Positions 1 to 10,595 of a DNA stretch of 64,000 nucleotides are shown one piece after another. The position numbers were made by a program, and so were the translations under genes. Numbering within the stretch: the stretch's first letter is position 1; each line of letters starts with the position of its first letter. The stretch comes from Mycobacterium sp. JS623 (GTDB lineage Bacteria > Actinomycetota > Actinomycetes > Mycobacteriales > Mycobacteriaceae): contig NC_019966.1 of NCBI RefSeq assembly GCF_000328565.1, positions 1,550,001 through 1,614,000 on the forward strand, written 5' to 3'. The notes under the pieces were generated by a model. The model was given only the letters and a program-made list of their open reading frames with translations. It ran no database searches and was not told the origin of the DNA.

Positions 1-760
1 ACTCGGCGAGCATGAACATCGCGAATTTGATCGACGAGTACTCGGTGTGGAATCCACCGACCAACTCGCCTTCGGCCTCGGGCAGATCGAAAGGGGCTCG
101 GTTGGTTTCGCCGACCATCGACGTGAGGTAGACCAGGAACGACGGCAGCAGCGGGAAGATGTACCACAGGCCCTGCTGTGAGGCGACGATCCCAGAGGTC
201 GACATCGTGCCCGCGTAGATGAAGACCGCCGCGAACGACAGAGCCATCGCGATCTCGTAGGAGATCACCTGGGCGCTCGATCGCAGCCCACCGAGCAGTG
301 GGTAGGTGGAGCCGGATGCCCACCCCGCCAACACGATTCCGTACACCCCGATGGATGTCGCGGCAAGAACATAGAGCACCGCGACCGGCATGTCGGTCAG
401 CTGCAGCGCGGTCCGATGTCCGAAGACGGACACCGCGCCGCCCATCGGGATGACGGCAAACGCGATGAACGCGGGCACTACCGAGATGACCGGCGCTGCA
501 AGGTAAATGAACTTGTCCACTCCCGCGGGGATGAGGCCCTCTTTGAGGGCCAGCTTGACGCCGTCGACCAGAGATTGCAACAGCCCCCACGGGCCGACGC
601 GATTGGGGCCAGGCCGCATCTGCATCCAGCCGAGGAGCTTGCGCTCGATCAGAATCGCGATCAGCACGGACAACATGAGGTACACGAAGACCAAGAGCGC
701 CTTGACGATGATCAGCCACCACGGATCATGGCCGAACAGTGTGGGATCCGGATATGTCAT
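1..760 (-). CDS. nuoH: NADH-quinone oxidoreductase subunit H, partial
   Basis: Membrane subunit of respiratory complex I, which forms part of the quinone site and links the hydrophilic arm to the proton-pumping arm. The frame has no stop before the left window edge, so only the N-terminal part (about 253 codons) is present. It starts with ATG at 760, read [15 protein letters not shown], followed by a hydrophobic helix. The start overlaps the nuoG stop as ATGA. Its place after nuoG in a contiguous minus-strand operon fixes the identity. Confidence 0.93.
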   Translation of the reverse strand, partial: MTYPDPTLFGHDPWWLIIVKALLVFVYLMLSVLIAILIERKLLGWMQMRPGPNRVGPWGLLQSLVDGVKLALKEGLIPAGVDKFIYLAAPVISVVPAFIAFAVIPMGGAVSVFGHRTALQLTDMPVAVLYVLAATSIGVYGIVLAGWASGSTYPLLGGLRSSAQVISYEIAMALSFAAVFIYAGTMSTSGIVASQQGLWYIFPLLPSFLVYLTSMVGETNRAPFDLPEAEGELVGGFHTEYSSIKFAMFMLAE

Positions 761-3156
761 CGCTCTGCCCGTCCGATTGATACGGCGGAACCCGCCGTCA
801 CGCCGAGTTGCGGATATACCGCCGAACCGGGGGAGTTGAGCGGCAACCACACGGTGTCGTCGACCATCTCCGTGATCGCCAGCGGCAGGGTGATAGTGCC
901 GCGATCACTGCTCACTGTGACCAGATCGCCATCGGCTGCGCCGATTCCGGCGGCGGTGGCCGCTGACAACCGCGCGACGGGCGGCCGCGCGGTGCCGGCA
1001 AGATGCGGTTCGCCATCCTGTAGCCGTCCCGCGTCGAGCAGCATGCGCCAGCTCGCCAGCACGGCTTGTCCGTTGCCCGGGGCTGCTGGCGGCGCCGGTG
1101 TCTCCTGCGGGGAAGCGGTTCGCTGCCCTGCCCACAGACCCAGGCGCGCCATCTCGTCGCCTGCGACCCATGCGGACGCCATGTTCAGGTCGATCCCGAG
1201 CTCGTCGGACAGGAATGCCAGCACCCGCAAGTCCGGTAAAGCGTTGGTCTGCAGCGACGGCGCGAATGGGCGAATTCGCCCCTCCCAGTTCATGAAAGAG
1301 CCTGCCTTCTCCACGACCGGCGCGACGGGGAACACGACGTCGGCCAGACAGGTGACGGCGCTTTCTCGTAGCTCGAGGCTGACCACGAACGGCGCAGCGT
1401 CGATCGCGGTCAGTGCCGCGTCCGGGTCGGGCAGGTCGGCGAGCTCAACACCGCCGATGAGGAGTGCGCCGAGTTCACCGCTTCGCGCCGCGTCGAGGAT
1501 GCCCGCGGTGTCACGGCCCGGGGTCGACGGCAGGTCGCCGAAATTCCAGCCGGCGGCAGTCTGTTCGCGGGCCGATGCGTCGCTGACGGGTCGGCCGCCA
1601 GGCAGCAGCCCGGGTAGCGCACCAGCTTCCAACGCGCCGCGCTCTCCGGCCCGTCGGGGAATCCATGCCAGTCGGGCACCGGTTGCCGCGGCCAATTTTG
1701 CTGCGGCAGAAAGCGCTCCTGGAGACGTGGCCAGCCGCTCGCCGACGAGGATGATGGCACCCGGCATCCTCAGCTGCGCATCGTCGGCGAGGTTCTCCAG
1801 GGCGGCAGCCTCGCCGCCCGGCGTCGTCGCGATCAGCTCTCCGCGCATCTTGGTCAGGGCACGGGTGGCAAAGGGCGCTATCGCCTTGACCTGCACGCCG
1901 TTCTTGCGGACTGCCTTGCGCAGTCGCAGGAAGACGATGGGCGATTCCTCTTCGGGTTCGAAACCTGCAAGCAGCACCGACGGCGCCTTCTCCAGGTCGG
2001 CGTAGGTCACCGCCATCGGTTGGCCCGCGACATGCGCGGCGAGGAAATCAGCTTCCTCGGCGCTGTGCGGGCGGGCGCGGAAGTCGATGTCGTTGGTGCC
2101 CAACACCATTCGGGCGAACTTCGCGTATGCGTAGGCATCTTCGACGGTTACCCGACCGCCGACGAGCACCCCGGTGCTGCCGTATGCCGCTGACAGGCCG
2201 GCGCTCGCGACGGCAAGGGCTTCCGACCAGGAGGCCGGTCGCAACTTACCGTCTTCGTCGCGGATCAGCGGAGTGGTCACGCGATCACCCTGGGTGGTGT
2301 AGGTGAACGCCCACCGACCCTTGTCGCAGTTCCACTCCTCATTCACCTGCGGATCGTCACCGGCCAAGCGGCGCATCACTTTTCCGCGTCGATGGTCGGT
2401 GCGCTGAGCGCAGCCCGACGAGCAGTGCTCGCACACGCTGGGGCTGGACACCAGGTCGAACGGCCGGGCGCGGAACCGATACGCGGCACCGGTGAGCGCG
2501 CCGACGGGGCAGATCTGCACGGTGTTGCCGGAGTAGTACGACTGGAACGGCTCGCCGGGTGCGATGCCAACCTGTTGCAGCGCACCGCGTTCGAGCAGCT
2601 CGATGAATGGGTCGCCGGCGATTTGATCGGAGAAGCGCGTGCACCGTGCGCACAACACACAGCGCTCCCGGTCCAACAGCACCTCGGAGGAGATGTTGAT
2701 CGGCTTGGGGAAAGTCCTCTTGACGTCCTCGAACCGCGTCTCAGGCCTGCCGTTGGACATCGCCTGGTTCTGCAGCGGGCACTCTCCGCCCTTGTCGCAC
2801 ACCGGGCAGTCCAGCGGATGGTTGATGAGCAGCAGCTCCATCACCCCCTGCTGCGCTTTGTCGGCGGCTTCGGAGGTGAATTGAGTGTGCACCACCATGT
2901 CTGGTGTGCACGTCGTGGTGCACGACGCCATCGGCTTGCGCTGACCCTCGACCTCGACGAGGCATTGCCTACACGCGCCCACCGGGTCCAGCAGCGGATG
3001 GTCGCAGAACCGCGGGATCTGGACGCCGATCAGTTCGGCGGCCCGAATCACCAAGGTGCCCTTGGGCACACTGACTTCGACGCCGTCGATGGTGACGGTC
3101 ACCATCTCGACGGGGGTGGAGGCGCCAGCGGCGCCCGAGTCAACGGTCTGCGTCAT
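757..3156 (-). CDS. nuoG: NADH-quinone oxidoreductase subunit G
   Basis: Large iron-sulphur subunit of complex I, carrying electrons from NuoF towards NuoB. The 799-residue protein has an N-terminal ferredoxin-like domain ([10 protein letters not shown], then a Cys in KPMASCTT), a second cluster motif [13 protein letters not shown], the [10 protein letters not shown] motif, and HCSSGC, followed by a long molybdopterin-oxidoreductase-like region that has lost catalytic function in this family. Length matches mycobacterial NuoG (about 800). It lies 1 base from nuoF and overlaps nuoH by 4, so translation is probably coupled. Confidence 0.96.
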   Translation of the reverse strand: MTQTVDSGAAGASTPVEMVTVTIDGVEVSVPKGTLVIRAAELIGVQIPRFCDHPLLDPVGACRQCLVEVEGQRKPMASCTTTCTPDMVVHTQFTSEAADKAQQGVMELLLINHPLDCPVCDKGGECPLQNQAMSNGRPETRFEDVKRTFPKPINISSEVLLDRERCVLCARCTRFSDQIAGDPFIELLERGALQQVGIAPGEPFQSYYSGNTVQICPVGALTGAAYRFRARPFDLVSSPSVCEHCSSGCAQRTDHRRGKVMRRLAGDDPQVNEEWNCDKGRWAFTYTTQGDRVTTPLIRDEDGKLRPASWSEALAVASAGLSAAYGSTGVLVGGRVTVEDAYAYAKFARMVLGTNDIDFRARPHSAEEADFLAAHVAGQPMAVTYADLEKAPSVLLAGFEPEEESPIVFLRLRKAVRKNGVQVKAIAPFATRALTKMRGELIATTPGGEAAALENLADDAQLRMPGAIILVGERLATSPGALSAAAKLAAATGARLAWIPRRAGERGALEAGALPGLLPGGRPVSDASAREQTAAGWNFGDLPSTPGRDTAGILDAARSGELGALLIGGVELADLPDPDAALTAIDAAPFVVSLELRESAVTCLADVVFPVAPVVEKAGSFMNWEGRIRPFAPSLQTNALPDLRVLAFLSDELGIDLNMASAWVAGDEMARLGLWAGQRTASPQETPAPPAAPGNGQAVLASWRMLLDAGRLQDGEPHLAGTARPPVARLSAATAAGIGAADGDLVTVSSDRGTITLPLAITEMVDDTVWLPLNSPGSAVYPQLGVTAGSAVSIGRAER

Positions 3157-4473
3157 CTAGACACCTACCTCTTCCGTGGCCATCAGCGTCGAGGCATGCG
3201 GGTCGAAAGGACATCCCCCGGACAGGTGTTCGATGTACTCTTCGCGGAAGAACTTGATCGACGACATGATCGGCGCCGCCGCACCGTCGCCCAAGGCGCA
3301 GAACGACTTTCCGAAGATGTTGTCGGAGATGTCCAGCAGCTTTTGGATGTCCTCTTCGGTACCCGCGCCGGTCTCCAGGCGTTCGTAGATCTGCGCCAGC
3401 CAGTACGTCCCCTCGCGACACGGTGTGCACTTGCCGCAGGACTCGTGGGCGTAGAACTCGGTCCAGCGGCGCACCGCGCGCACCACACAGGTGGTTTCGT
3501 CAAAGATCTGCAGCGCCTTGGTGCCGAGCATCGTGCCGACGCCTGCCATTCCTTCGTAATCCAGTGGCACGTCGAGGTGTTCGTCCGTCAGCAGCGGTGT
3601 CGAGGAACCCCCCGGCGTCCAGAACTTCAGGGAGTGGCCTGCCCGGACACCGCCCGCGTATTCGAGTAGCTCGCGCAGCGTGATACCCAGCGGCGCTTCG
3701 TATTGACCAGGATTGGTGACATGTCCGGACAGCGAGTACAGGGTGAACCCGGGTGACTTCTCCGTCCCCATCGACCGGAACCAATCGACCCCGTTGAGCA
3801 GAACCGGCGGCACACTGGCGATTGACTCCACATTGTTGACCACCGTGGGAGACGCGTAAAGCCCCGCGACCGCGGGGAACGGGGGCCGCAGCCTGGGCTG
3901 GCCGCGACGACCCTCAAGGGAATCCAGCAGCGCGGTCTCCTCACCACAGATGTAGGCGCCCGCGCCGGCATGCACGATCAGTTCCAGATCGAAGCCCGAG
4001 CCCAAGATGTCCGTGCCCAAGTAGCCGGCTTCATAGGCCTCTGCGACCGCGGCCTGCAGTCGCCGCAGCACAGGCAGGACCTCACCGCGAACGTAGATGA
4101 ATGCGTGGTGCGCCCGGATCGCGTACGCCGCGATGATCACGCCCTCGACCAGGAAATGCGGCGTCGTCAACATCAGCGGAATGTCTTTACACGTACCGGG
4201 TTCCGACTCGTCGGCGTTGACAACCAGGAAGTGCGGTTTCGCGCCGGCGCCCGTGTCGTCCTGCGGGATGAACGACCACTTGGTGCCGGTCGGGAAGCCG
4301 GCGCCGCCGCGGCCGCGCAGACCCGAATCCTTCACCCTGGCGATGACGTCGTCGGGGGTCATGCCGAGCGCGCGCTCGAGCGCCTTGTACCCGTCATGGC
4401 GGCGATAGGTTTCCATCGACCATGCTTCGGGTTCGTCCCAGAACCGGCTCAACACCGGAGTCAGTTGCGTCAT
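3157..4473 (-). CDS. nuoF: NADH-quinone oxidoreductase subunit F
   Basis: NADH-oxidising flavoprotein subunit of complex I. The 438-residue protein shows the NADH/FMN loop GLRGRGGAGFPTG near residue 50-60 and the C-terminal [4Fe-4S] motif ESCGKCTPCREGT. FMN takes hydride from NADH, and electrons leave through the cluster to NuoG. It overlaps the nuoE end by 4 bases and is followed directly by nuoG. Confidence 0.97.
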   Translation of the reverse strand: MTQLTPVLSRFWDEPEAWSMETYRRHDGYKALERALGMTPDDVIARVKDSGLRGRGGAGFPTGTKWSFIPQDDTGAGAKPHFLVVNADESEPGTCKDIPLMLTTPHFLVEGVIIAAYAIRAHHAFIYVRGEVLPVLRRLQAAVAEAYEAGYLGTDILGSGFDLELIVHAGAGAYICGEETALLDSLEGRRGQPRLRPPFPAVAGLYASPTVVNNVESIASVPPVLLNGVDWFRSMGTEKSPGFTLYSLSGHVTNPGQYEAPLGITLRELLEYAGGVRAGHSLKFWTPGGSSTPLLTDEHLDVPLDYEGMAGVGTMLGTKALQIFDETTCVVRAVRRWTEFYAHESCGKCTPCREGTYWLAQIYERLETGAGTEEDIQKLLDISDNIFGKSFCALGDGAAAPIMSSIKFFREEYIEHLSGGCPFDPHASTLMATEEVGV

Positions 4474-5339
4474 GTCTTCGATTCCGTTGCGTCCGGGTCG
4501 GTTTCGGGCTCCTTGGGCTCGGGCGGCACGCTAGCCGATGGGTCCGGAGCCGCCTGATTCCTTGTCGCTTCCGTCGCCTCTTTGGCGTCGTCGGGGCCGT
4601 CGTGCGAATCCGTCACGGCCCCGGCGTCGGGCGCTTCCATGCCGCGTTCCCGAGCGACACGCAGCCCGGCGAGGGTAGCGTCGCCTGCCGGCCCCTGCGC
4701 GGCGGCCCTCTCCGGATCAGGCAGTCCCGCAAGAACTCTCGCGGTTTCCTTGAAGGTGCACAGCGGAGCGCCGCGGGTCGGCGTTGGCGGCTGACCCGCC
4801 CGCAACTCGTCGACGAGACCGCGTGCCGACGACGGTGTCTGGTTGTCGAAGAACTCCCAGTTGACCATCACGACTGGCGCGTAATCGCAGGCGGCATTGC
4901 ACTCGACGTGCTCGAGTGTCACCCGGCCATCGTCGGTGGTCTCACCGGCGTGGATGCCCAAATGATCTTGCAGCGCTTCGAGAATCGCGTCCCCGCCCAT
5001 GATTGCGCAGAGCGTATTGGTGCAGACGCCGACCAGGTACTCGCCTGTGGGCGTGCGCCGGTACATCGAATAGAACGTGGCGACGGCGGTGACTTCAGCG
5101 TCGGTCAATCCCAGCTGTGCCGCGCAGAACGCAATGCCTGCCGAGGTGAGGCAGCCGTCCTCGGACTGCACAAGGTGCAGCAACGGCAGCAACGCCGACC
5201 TGCCCTGCGGATACTTGGCGATCACCTTTTCGGCATCGGCGGCCAGCCGTGCTTCGACGTCGGCCGAATAGGTCTTGGCACCGTGGATCGGCGGGCCGGG
5301 CTCGTCTGGCCGCTGACCCAGTTCGATGAAGATGCTCAC
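4470..5339 (-). CDS. nuoE: NADH-quinone oxidoreductase subunit E
   Basis: Small [2Fe-2S] subunit of the NADH dehydrogenase module. The thioredoxin-like core carries [12 protein letters not shown] and [11 protein letters not shown], the four-cysteine cluster pattern of NuoE. At 289 residues it is longer than bacterial NuoE outside actinobacteria (about 170). The extra length is a C-terminal acidic, Pro- and Ala-rich tail from about residue 215, probably disordered. The start overlaps the nuoD stop. Confidence 0.95.
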   Translation of the reverse strand: MSIFIELGQRPDEPGPPIHGAKTYSADVEARLAADAEKVIAKYPQGRSALLPLLHLVQSEDGCLTSAGIAFCAAQLGLTDAEVTAVATFYSMYRRTPTGEYLVGVCTNTLCAIMGGDAILEALQDHLGIHAGETTDDGRVTLEHVECNAACDYAPVVMVNWEFFDNQTPSSARGLVDELRAGQPPTPTRGAPLCTFKETARVLAGLPDPERAAAQGPAGDATLAGLRVARERGMEAPDAGAVTDSHDGPDDAKEATEATRNQAAPDPSASVPPEPKEPETDPDATESKT

Positions 5340-6655
5340 CTATCAACCCCACCCATTACCGGGTCGATCGACGCCACCGCGGTGATCGCATCGGCGACCA
5401 TGCCGCCTTCGCACATTGCGGCGACGGCCTGCAGATTGTTGAACGAGGGATCTCGGTAGTGCACCCGATACGGTCGGGTGCCGCCGTCGGAGACCATGTG
5501 CACGCCGAGCTCACCGCGCGGCGACTCGACTGCGACATACACCTGACCCGCGGGAACGCGGATGCCTTCGGTGACGAGCTTGAAGTGGTGGATGAGTCCC
5601 TCCATCGAGTGGCCCATGATCTTGGCGATGTGTTCGGGCGAGTTGCCCAGGCCGTCGGGCCCGAGCTTGAGGTCGGCCGGCCACGCCAGCTTCTTGTCGG
5701 TGATCATGACCGGGCCGGGCCGCAACTTGTCGAGGCACTGCTCGACGATTTTCAGCGACTCGTGCATCTCCTTGACCCGGATCAGGTAGCGGCCGTAGGA
5801 GTCACATGCATCGTCGGTGATGACGTCGAACTCGTAGTTCTCGTAGCCGCAATACGGCTGCGCCCTGCGCAGATCGTGGGGGAGGCCAGTGGAGCGTAGG
5901 CAGGGGCCGGTGATGCCAAGCGCCATGCAGCCGGTCAGGTCCAGGTAACCGATGCCCTGGGTGCGCGCCTTCCAGATGTAGTTCTCACTCAACAGATCTT
6001 CGAGGTCTTTCAGGCGCTTCGGCATCAGCTCGAGCATGTCGCGGATCTGTGGGACGGCTTCGTCGGGCAGATCCATTGCGACCCCGCCGGGTCGGATGTA
6101 CGCGTTGTTCATCCGCAGCCCGGTGATGGTTTCGAAGATCGACAGGATCTGCTCGCGGTCGCGGAAGCCGTAGAACATTGCGCCCATGGAGCCCAGCTCC
6201 ATCCCGCCGGTGGCGAGCGCGACCAGATGCGACGAGATGCGGTTGAGCTCCATCATCATCACGCGGATGACACTGGCTCGCTGCGGGATGTCCTCGGTGA
6301 CGCCGAGCAGCTTCTCGACGCCGAGGCAGTACACCGTTTCGTTGAAAAGCGGTGAGAGGTAATCCATTCGGGTCACGAAGGTGACGCCTTGGGTCCAGTT
6401 GCGGAACTCCAGGTTCTTCTCGATGCCGGTGTGCAGATAGCCGATGCCCGCCCGGGCCGAGACGATCGTCTCCCCCTCGATCTCGAGGATCAGCCGCAGC
6501 ACTCCGTGGGTGGAGGGGTGCTGCGGTCCCATGTTGACGACGATCCGTTCGCCGGCATGCGAAGCCGCGTTTTCCCTTGCGGCAGCAACGACTTGGTCCC
6601 AGTCCTGGCCGCCGACGACGACCACCCTGTCGGGCGGGTTGGTGGGTGCGCTCAT
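5336..6655 (-). CDS. nuoD: NADH-quinone oxidoreductase subunit D
   Basis: The 49-kDa-type subunit of complex I, related to the large subunit of NiFe hydrogenase and forming the quinone pocket with NuoB. The 439-residue protein has the diagnostic [14 protein letters not shown] near residue 42 and the typical [13 protein letters not shown] and [15 protein letters not shown] segments. It is a separate gene, not a nuoCD fusion. Its ATG overlaps the last base of nuoC. Confidence 0.97.
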   Translation of the reverse strand: MSAPTNPPDRVVVVGGQDWDQVVAAARENAASHAGERIVVNMGPQHPSTHGVLRLILEIEGETIVSARAGIGYLHTGIEKNLEFRNWTQGVTFVTRMDYLSPLFNETVYCLGVEKLLGVTEDIPQRASVIRVMMMELNRISSHLVALATGGMELGSMGAMFYGFRDREQILSIFETITGLRMNNAYIRPGGVAMDLPDEAVPQIRDMLELMPKRLKDLEDLLSENYIWKARTQGIGYLDLTGCMALGITGPCLRSTGLPHDLRRAQPYCGYENYEFDVITDDACDSYGRYLIRVKEMHESLKIVEQCLDKLRPGPVMITDKKLAWPADLKLGPDGLGNSPEHIAKIMGHSMEGLIHHFKLVTEGIRVPAGQVYVAVESPRGELGVHMVSDGGTRPYRVHYRDPSFNNLQAVAAMCEGGMVADAITAVASIDPVMGGVDR

Positions 6656-7377
6656 CAGTTGTAGGCCCTCCGCTGATCGGGCGGTGGAATCTCGGCGCCG
6701 TGGTATTCCACTGGGATGCCGCCCAGCGGATAGTCCTTGCGCTGCGGGTGTCCCACCCAGTCGTCAGGCATTTCGATGCGAGTCAGGGCGGGATGGCCGT
6801 CGAAGATGATGCCGAAGAAGTCGTAGGTTTCCCGCTCATGCCAGTCGACGGTCGGATACACCCCGTATAGCGACGGAATGTGCGGGTCCTCGTCTGGCGC
6901 CGCGACTTCCACGCGGACGCGGCGATTGTGGGTGATCGACATCAGCGGGTACACCGCGTGCAGTTCGCGTCCGCTGTCGTCGGGGTAGTGCACACCGCTG
7001 ACGCCCAGACACAACTCGAATCGCAGACCCGGGTCGTCCCGCAGCGTCTGGGCCACCGTGGACAGCTGCTCGCGCCGAACCTCCAGCGTCAGCTCGTCGC
7101 GGTAAACCACCACCCGCTCGATGGATGCGGCGTAGCCGTCGTCGCCGATGGCGGCGGTCAGCTTGTCGACGACATCGTCAAAATAGCCTCCGTACGGACG
7201 CGGCGAGCTGCCTGGCAACGCCACCGGACGGACCAGACGGCCGTATCCCGAGGTGTCGCCTGTGCCCTTCGCGCCGAACATGCCCCGGCGCACACCGATG
7301 ACCTCGGGTGGATTGAGATCTGCCTGGTCGCCATTGTTCTCAGTCACCGCTGTCTGGTCGCCGTTGTTCTCCGTCAC
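6655..7377 (-). CDS. nuoC: NADH-quinone oxidoreductase subunit C
   Basis: The 30-kDa-type subunit of complex I. The C-terminal part carries the family signature: [16 protein letters not shown], then [16 protein letters not shown]. The first 20 residues contain a repeated TENNGDQ unit, encoded by a near-exact 30-base tandem duplication, so a second in-frame start (GTG at codon 11) also exists. The start overlaps the nuoB stop by 4 bases. Confidence 0.95.
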   Translation of the reverse strand: MTENNGDQTAVTENNGDQADLNPPEVIGVRRGMFGAKGTGDTSGYGRLVRPVALPGSSPRPYGGYFDDVVDKLTAAIGDDGYAASIERVVVYRDELTLEVRREQLSTVAQTLRDDPGLRFELCLGVSGVHYPDDSGRELHAVYPLMSITHNRRVRVEVAAPDEDPHIPSLYGVYPTVDWHERETYDFFGIIFDGHPALTRIEMPDDWVGHPQRKDYPLGGIPVEYHGAEIPPPDQRRAYN

Positions 7378-7928
7378 CGCAGCAATCCCTTGAGCTCGAT
7401 TGTCGGCGTCACGGCCAACGCTGCCTGCTCGGCTTCGCGGATCGCCTCCTCGCGGTGCACGCCGAGCGGCATCTCCTGAATCTTGTCGTGCAGCTTGAGG
7501 ATTGCGTGCAACAGCATCTCGGGGCGCGGCGGGCAGCCGGGCAGATAGATGTCGACGGGCACGACGTGGTCGACGCCCTGGACGATCGCGTAGTTATTGA
7601 ACATCCCGCCCGACGAGGCGCACACCCCCATCGCCAGCACCCACTTGGGCTCGGCCATCTGGTCGTAGATCTGGCGAAGCACCGGCGCCATCTTCTGGCT
7701 CACGCGGCCCGCCACGATCATCAGGTCGGCCTGTCGGGGCGTCGCCGAGAACCGCTCCATGCCGAAGCGGGAGATGTCGAAGCGCGGTCCCGCCGTGGCC
7801 ATCATCTCGATGGCGCAGCAGGCCAGCCCAAAGGTCGCGGGCCATAGCGAGCCCTTCCGGATGTAGCCGGCCACCTTCTCGACTGTCGACAGCAGGATTC
7901 CGCCGGGCAGCTTTTCCTCTAGTCCCAT
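7374..7928 (-). CDS. nuoB: NADH-quinone oxidoreductase subunit B
   Basis: Carries the terminal N2 [4Fe-4S] cluster that reduces quinone. Motifs are [11 protein letters not shown] (the tandem cysteines of N2) and LPGCPPRPE near the C-terminus. The reading frame is open further upstream, but ATG at 7926-7928 ([10 protein letters not shown]) gives the normal 184-residue protein and a 10-base overlap with nuoA, so that start is chosen. Confidence 0.96.
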   Translation of the reverse strand: MGLEEKLPGGILLSTVEKVAGYIRKGSLWPATFGLACCAIEMMATAGPRFDISRFGMERFSATPRQADLMIVAGRVSQKMAPVLRQIYDQMAEPKWVLAMGVCASSGGMFNNYAIVQGVDHVVPVDIYLPGCPPRPEMLLHAILKLHDKIQEMPLGVHREEAIREAEQAALAVTPTIELKGLLR

Positions 7929-8290
7929 GTCAGGCCTCCCCGCCGCCACACATACGCGTAGGCCACGAACACCACGACCATGAAGAGCAGCATCTCTACC
8001 AGGGCAAACAGGCCAAGGCTGTCGAACGCGACGGCCCACGGGTAGAGGAACACGATCTCGATGTCGAAGATGATGAACAACATCGCGGTCAGGTAGTACT
8101 TGATCGGAAATCGCTGGCCTGATGCGTGGGCCGACGCCAGTTCGGGCACCGGTTCGATGCCGCACTCGTAGGCCTCTAGTTTCGACTGGTTGTAGCGCCG
8201 TGGTCCGACCAGCAGAGCAATGCCGACCGAACCGACTGCAAACGCAGCCGCAATGGCGCCAAGAACCAGTATTGGCGTGTACAAATCCAT
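7919..8290 (-). CDS. nuoA: NADH-quinone oxidoreductase subunit A
   Basis: Small membrane subunit of complex I with three predicted helices: residues about 5-28, 60-80 and 88-108. It has the conserved segment [11 protein letters not shown]. The start is taken at ATG 8288-8290 ([11 protein letters not shown]), giving 123 residues. A GAGGGAG-type Shine-Dalgarno lies about 12 bases upstream. The frame stays open to 8365, but that extension is not hydrophobic or conserved-looking. It is the first gene of the nuo operon. Confidence 0.93.
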   Translation of the reverse strand: MDLYTPILVLGAIAAAFAVGSVGIALLVGPRRYNQSKLEAYECGIEPVPELASAHASGQRFPIKYYLTAMLFIIFDIEIVFLYPWAVAFDSLGLFALVEMLLFMVVVFVAYAYVWRRGGLTWD

Positions 8291-8453
8291 ACCGAGCAAA
8301 CGCTCCCTCGTGGGCTGTCGATGTGAGCTTACCCACACCCTATCGAGCTTTGAGACGGGTGCCACGCATTTTGGTTAGAGTCGCTATTAGCTGCCTGCGG
8401 CCATGTTGGCGTGCCTCGAAAAGGCAAGGGCAACAGGTTGTTTCGCGCCGTGC
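8291..8453. promoter_or_regulatory. nuo operon leader and promoter region
   Basis: This 163-base gap lies between the receiver-like gene and nuoA, both on the minus strand. It must hold the nuo promoter if the receiver gene is not co-transcribed. I see no clear palindrome or strong -10/-35 pair, only the Shine-Dalgarno in front of nuoA. Confidence 0.35.
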
Positions 8454-8849
8454 CTACTGCACGGGTGCACGCAGCAGAGACGCCACGGCGTCGCCCAACC
8501 GGATCGGGTCGATCGGGTGAGGGACGGCGGCCTCCGCGCGCGACCAGCTGGCCAGCCAGGCGTCGTCCGGCCGGCCGGTCAGCACCAAGATCGGCGGGCA
8601 GTCGGCAATCTCGTCCTTGAGCTGCTTGGCGATTCCCATGCCCCCGGTAGGGGTGGCCTCGCCGTCGAGAATCACCAGATCGAAACCACCCTCATCCATC
8701 TGGCGAATCACCATCGGGCCGGTCGCGACCTCGACGTAGGTCAGCTCGGGGAGGTCGGGATGCACCCGCTTGCCCAACGCCAGCTGGACCTGCTCACGGG
8801 TCCTAGGGTTGTCGCTGTAAACAAGGACCCGCAGTGCACGTTCCGCCAT
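8454..8849 (-). CDS. Receiver-domain (response regulator-like) protein, Rv3143 type
   Basis: A 131-residue stand-alone receiver domain without an output domain. The phospho-acceptor Asp is recognisable in FDLVILDGEA and the Thr position in ILVLTGRPDD. Two usual features are altered: the N-terminal acidic pair reads YSDN, and the Lys before Pro near the end appears as HPIDP instead of KP. It sits just upstream of nuoA, where M. tuberculosis carries Rv3143. Function is unknown; a link to complex I regulation is inference from position only. Confidence 0.8.
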   Translation of the reverse strand: MAERALRVLVYSDNPRTREQVQLALGKRVHPDLPELTYVEVATGPMVIRQMDEGGFDLVILDGEATPTGGMGIAKQLKDEIADCPPILVLTGRPDDAWLASWSRAEAAVPHPIDPIRLGDAVASLLRAPVQ

Positions 8850-8865
8850 GCGGCCGATCGTACGG

Positions 8866-9399
8866 CTAGCCGGCTCTGCGAAACACGACGTCGCCGGAAA
8901 TCGTCACCTTGTCGGTGAGCATCCCGATCATATTTCCGTCTACGCCGAAGTCCGTGCGATCGACGGTGGCGTGCGCAGTCAGCCTTATCGTGCCGTCGTC
9001 GACCCTTGCGACCTTGGCCCGCAGCGGCAATGGCGCGGTGGTGCCTTTCACGGTGAGTTGCGCACGCAGGTCGACGGTATCGCCGTTGACCGCCTCGGCG
9101 CCCGTCACCACCACGCTGATGTGGGGAAACCTCTCCGCGTCTAAGTAGTCGGCCGAGCGCAGGTGCTTGTCGCGCGTGCCTAGTTTGGTGTCCAGCGATG
9201 CGGTGCGGATGTCGATGCGCCCGAAAATCGTTTGGCTGTCTGTGATTTGGCCATCGCCATTGAATTCCGTGAACCGTCCCTTGACCGGGGCAAGGCCCCA
9301 CATCGACTTGGCGCGAAAGCCGATTGTGGACTGGTTCGGATCGACGTTCCAGACGCCGACCGACGCGGGATCGCTGAGAAGTGCCTGTGTGCTTGGCAT
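8866..9399 (-). CDS. YceI family lipocalin-like protein
   Basis: A 177-residue protein with the YceI pattern: WNVDPNQSTIGFRAKSMWG at the N-terminus, GRIDIRTASLDTK, then RDKHLRSADYLDAERFPHI. The family folds as a lipocalin-like barrel that binds isoprenoid-type lipids. There is no signal peptide, so this copy should be cytoplasmic. It is followed 17 bases later by the receiver-like gene. Ligand unknown. Confidence 0.9.
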   Translation of the reverse strand: MPSTQALLSDPASVGVWNVDPNQSTIGFRAKSMWGLAPVKGRFTEFNGDGQITDSQTIFGRIDIRTASLDTKLGTRDKHLRSADYLDAERFPHISVVVTGAEAVNGDTVDLRAQLTVKGTTAPLPLRAKVARVDDGTIRLTAHATVDRTDFGVDGNMIGMLTDKVTISGDVVFRRAG

Positions 9400-9409
9400 G
9401 TCACCTCCG

Positions 9410-9799
9410 CTACGACTCCAGCAGTGGGGCGATTTCTGCCGGGTCGAAGTACTCGTCGATGCGACTGATCAGACCGTTGACGCCCACCTTTATCACGATG
9501 CAGACACGCATTGAGATCGACCGGCCGTTGCGACCGTTGGCATGCAGAATGTGCTGCTGTACGAACCCGCCGTCGAAGAATCGGCGGTCGAGGATCTCGT
9601 AGCGGCGATCGGTCGTCGCGTTGACGAACCAGTCGATGACCCGCAGCGCACGTTCCCGGTCGCGGTCGCGGTCGGCAACCTTCCAGACGACGACGTCGTC
9701 GTCCCACAACTGCTCCACCGCGGCGATATCGCTGTTCTCGATCGCATGGAACAGTCGATCGGCGACGTCAGCAACTGCTTCGGTACCCGCGACGGACAT
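9410..9799 (-). CDS. NTF2-like (SnoaL-type) protein
   Basis: About 129 residues starting at ATG 9797-9799 (MSVAGTEAVADVADRLF); the frame is open for 8 more codons upstream. The pattern of an N-terminal helix (RLFHAIENSDIAAVEQLWDD), an Asp/Arg-rich middle and a C-terminal GLISRIDEYFDP strand is typical of the NTF2/SnoaL cone fold. Family members are isomerases, hydrolases or ligand binders; substrate unknown. It ends 11 bases before the YceI start. Confidence 0.75.
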   Translation of the reverse strand: MSVAGTEAVADVADRLFHAIENSDIAAVEQLWDDDVVVWKVADRDRDRERALRVIDWFVNATTDRRYEILDRRFFDGGFVQQHILHANGRNGRSISMRVCIVIKVGVNGLISRIDEYFDPAEIAPLLES

Positions 9800-9851
9800 A
9801 TTCGTCGTCCCCCTTGACCTCAAGTTGGGTTTAGGTAGAACTCTGGTCGGT

Positions 9852-10481
9852 ATGGATTCAACACCAACCCTCTCCCGATTCGACGATGCCTACAAGTCCC
9901 GAACGGCGCCCTGGGTCATCGGTGAGCCGCAGCCCGCGATCGTCGAACTGCAACGCGCTGGCTTGATTCACAGCAATGTGCTCGACATCGGTTGTGGGAC
10001 AGGCGAACACACGATCATGCTGACCCGGTTGGGGTACGACGTGGTCGGCATCGACTTCGCGCCGCAGGCGGTCGAGCAGGCCAGGGCCAACGCCGCCGAA
10101 AAGGGCGTCGACGCGCGCTTCGAGGTGGCCGACGCGATGAACCTGGGCGCCGAGCCCGGCTACCAGACGATCGTCGACAGCGCGCTGTTCCACATCTTCG
10201 ACGACGCCGATCGCGTGCGGTATGTGAGCAGCCTGCATACCGCACTCCGGCCGGGCGGACTGGTGCATGTGCTGGCGCTGTCCGACGCAGGCCGTGGGTT
10301 CGGTCCCCAGGTCAGCGAGGCCGAGATCCGCGAAGCCTTCGGCGACGGCTGGGTGCTCGAGGCGCTGGACACCACGACCTACCGCGGCGTGGTGCAGGAC
10401 GCGCAGGCCGACGCGATCGGCCTGCCGGTCGGGACGCGCGTCGACGAGCCCGCCTGGCTTGCGCGCGCCCGCCGCCTCTAG
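9852..10481 (+). CDS. Class I SAM-dependent methyltransferase
   Basis: A 209-residue protein starting at ATG 9852 (MDSTPTLSRFDDAYK); the longer open frame upstream is antisense to the NTF2-like gene. Motif I is VLDIGCGTGEHT and the acidic motif II is VVGIDFAP. It continues with ADAMNLG and ALRPGGLVHVLAL. It belongs to the TehB/thiopurine-methyltransferase-like group. Substrate unknown. It is divergent from the NTF2-like gene with about 50 bases between the starts. Confidence 0.88.
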   Translation: MDSTPTLSRFDDAYKSRTAPWVIGEPQPAIVELQRAGLIHSNVLDIGCGTGEHTIMLTRLGYDVVGIDFAPQAVEQARANAAEKGVDARFEVADAMNLGAEPGYQTIVDSALFHIFDDADRVRYVSSLHTALRPGGLVHVLALSDAGRGFGPQVSEAEIREAFGDGWVLEALDTTTYRGVVQDAQADAIGLPVGTRVDEPAWLARARRL

Positions 10482-10492
10482 CTCAATCCCGG

Positions 10493-10578
10493 CGCGAGCG
10501 ACTAGGTCCGTTCCAGCGCGAGCGGCCGCGTTTGTGCGCGACACGCCGCGCAAAACCGTGCAAAGGGGGTCGCTCGCG
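10493..10578. repeat. Palindromic intergenic repeat, copy 1
   Basis: CGCGAGCGAC at 10493-10502 pairs exactly with GTCGCTCGCG at 10569-10578. The interior contains CGCGTTTGTGCGCGACACGC. A related unit lies at 36514-36576, with GCGAGCG outer arms and a similar interior. It sits between convergent genes, so it may also act as a terminator. Confidence 0.6.
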
Positions 10579-10595
10579 GGCCGATCCCCGCGAGA

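Noticed and set aside
416..2005. A 529-codon plus-strand open frame
   Set aside because: It lies antisense to nuoG and nuoH, has no family pattern, and is Arg/Ser/Pro-rich as expected for a GC-rich shadow frame.
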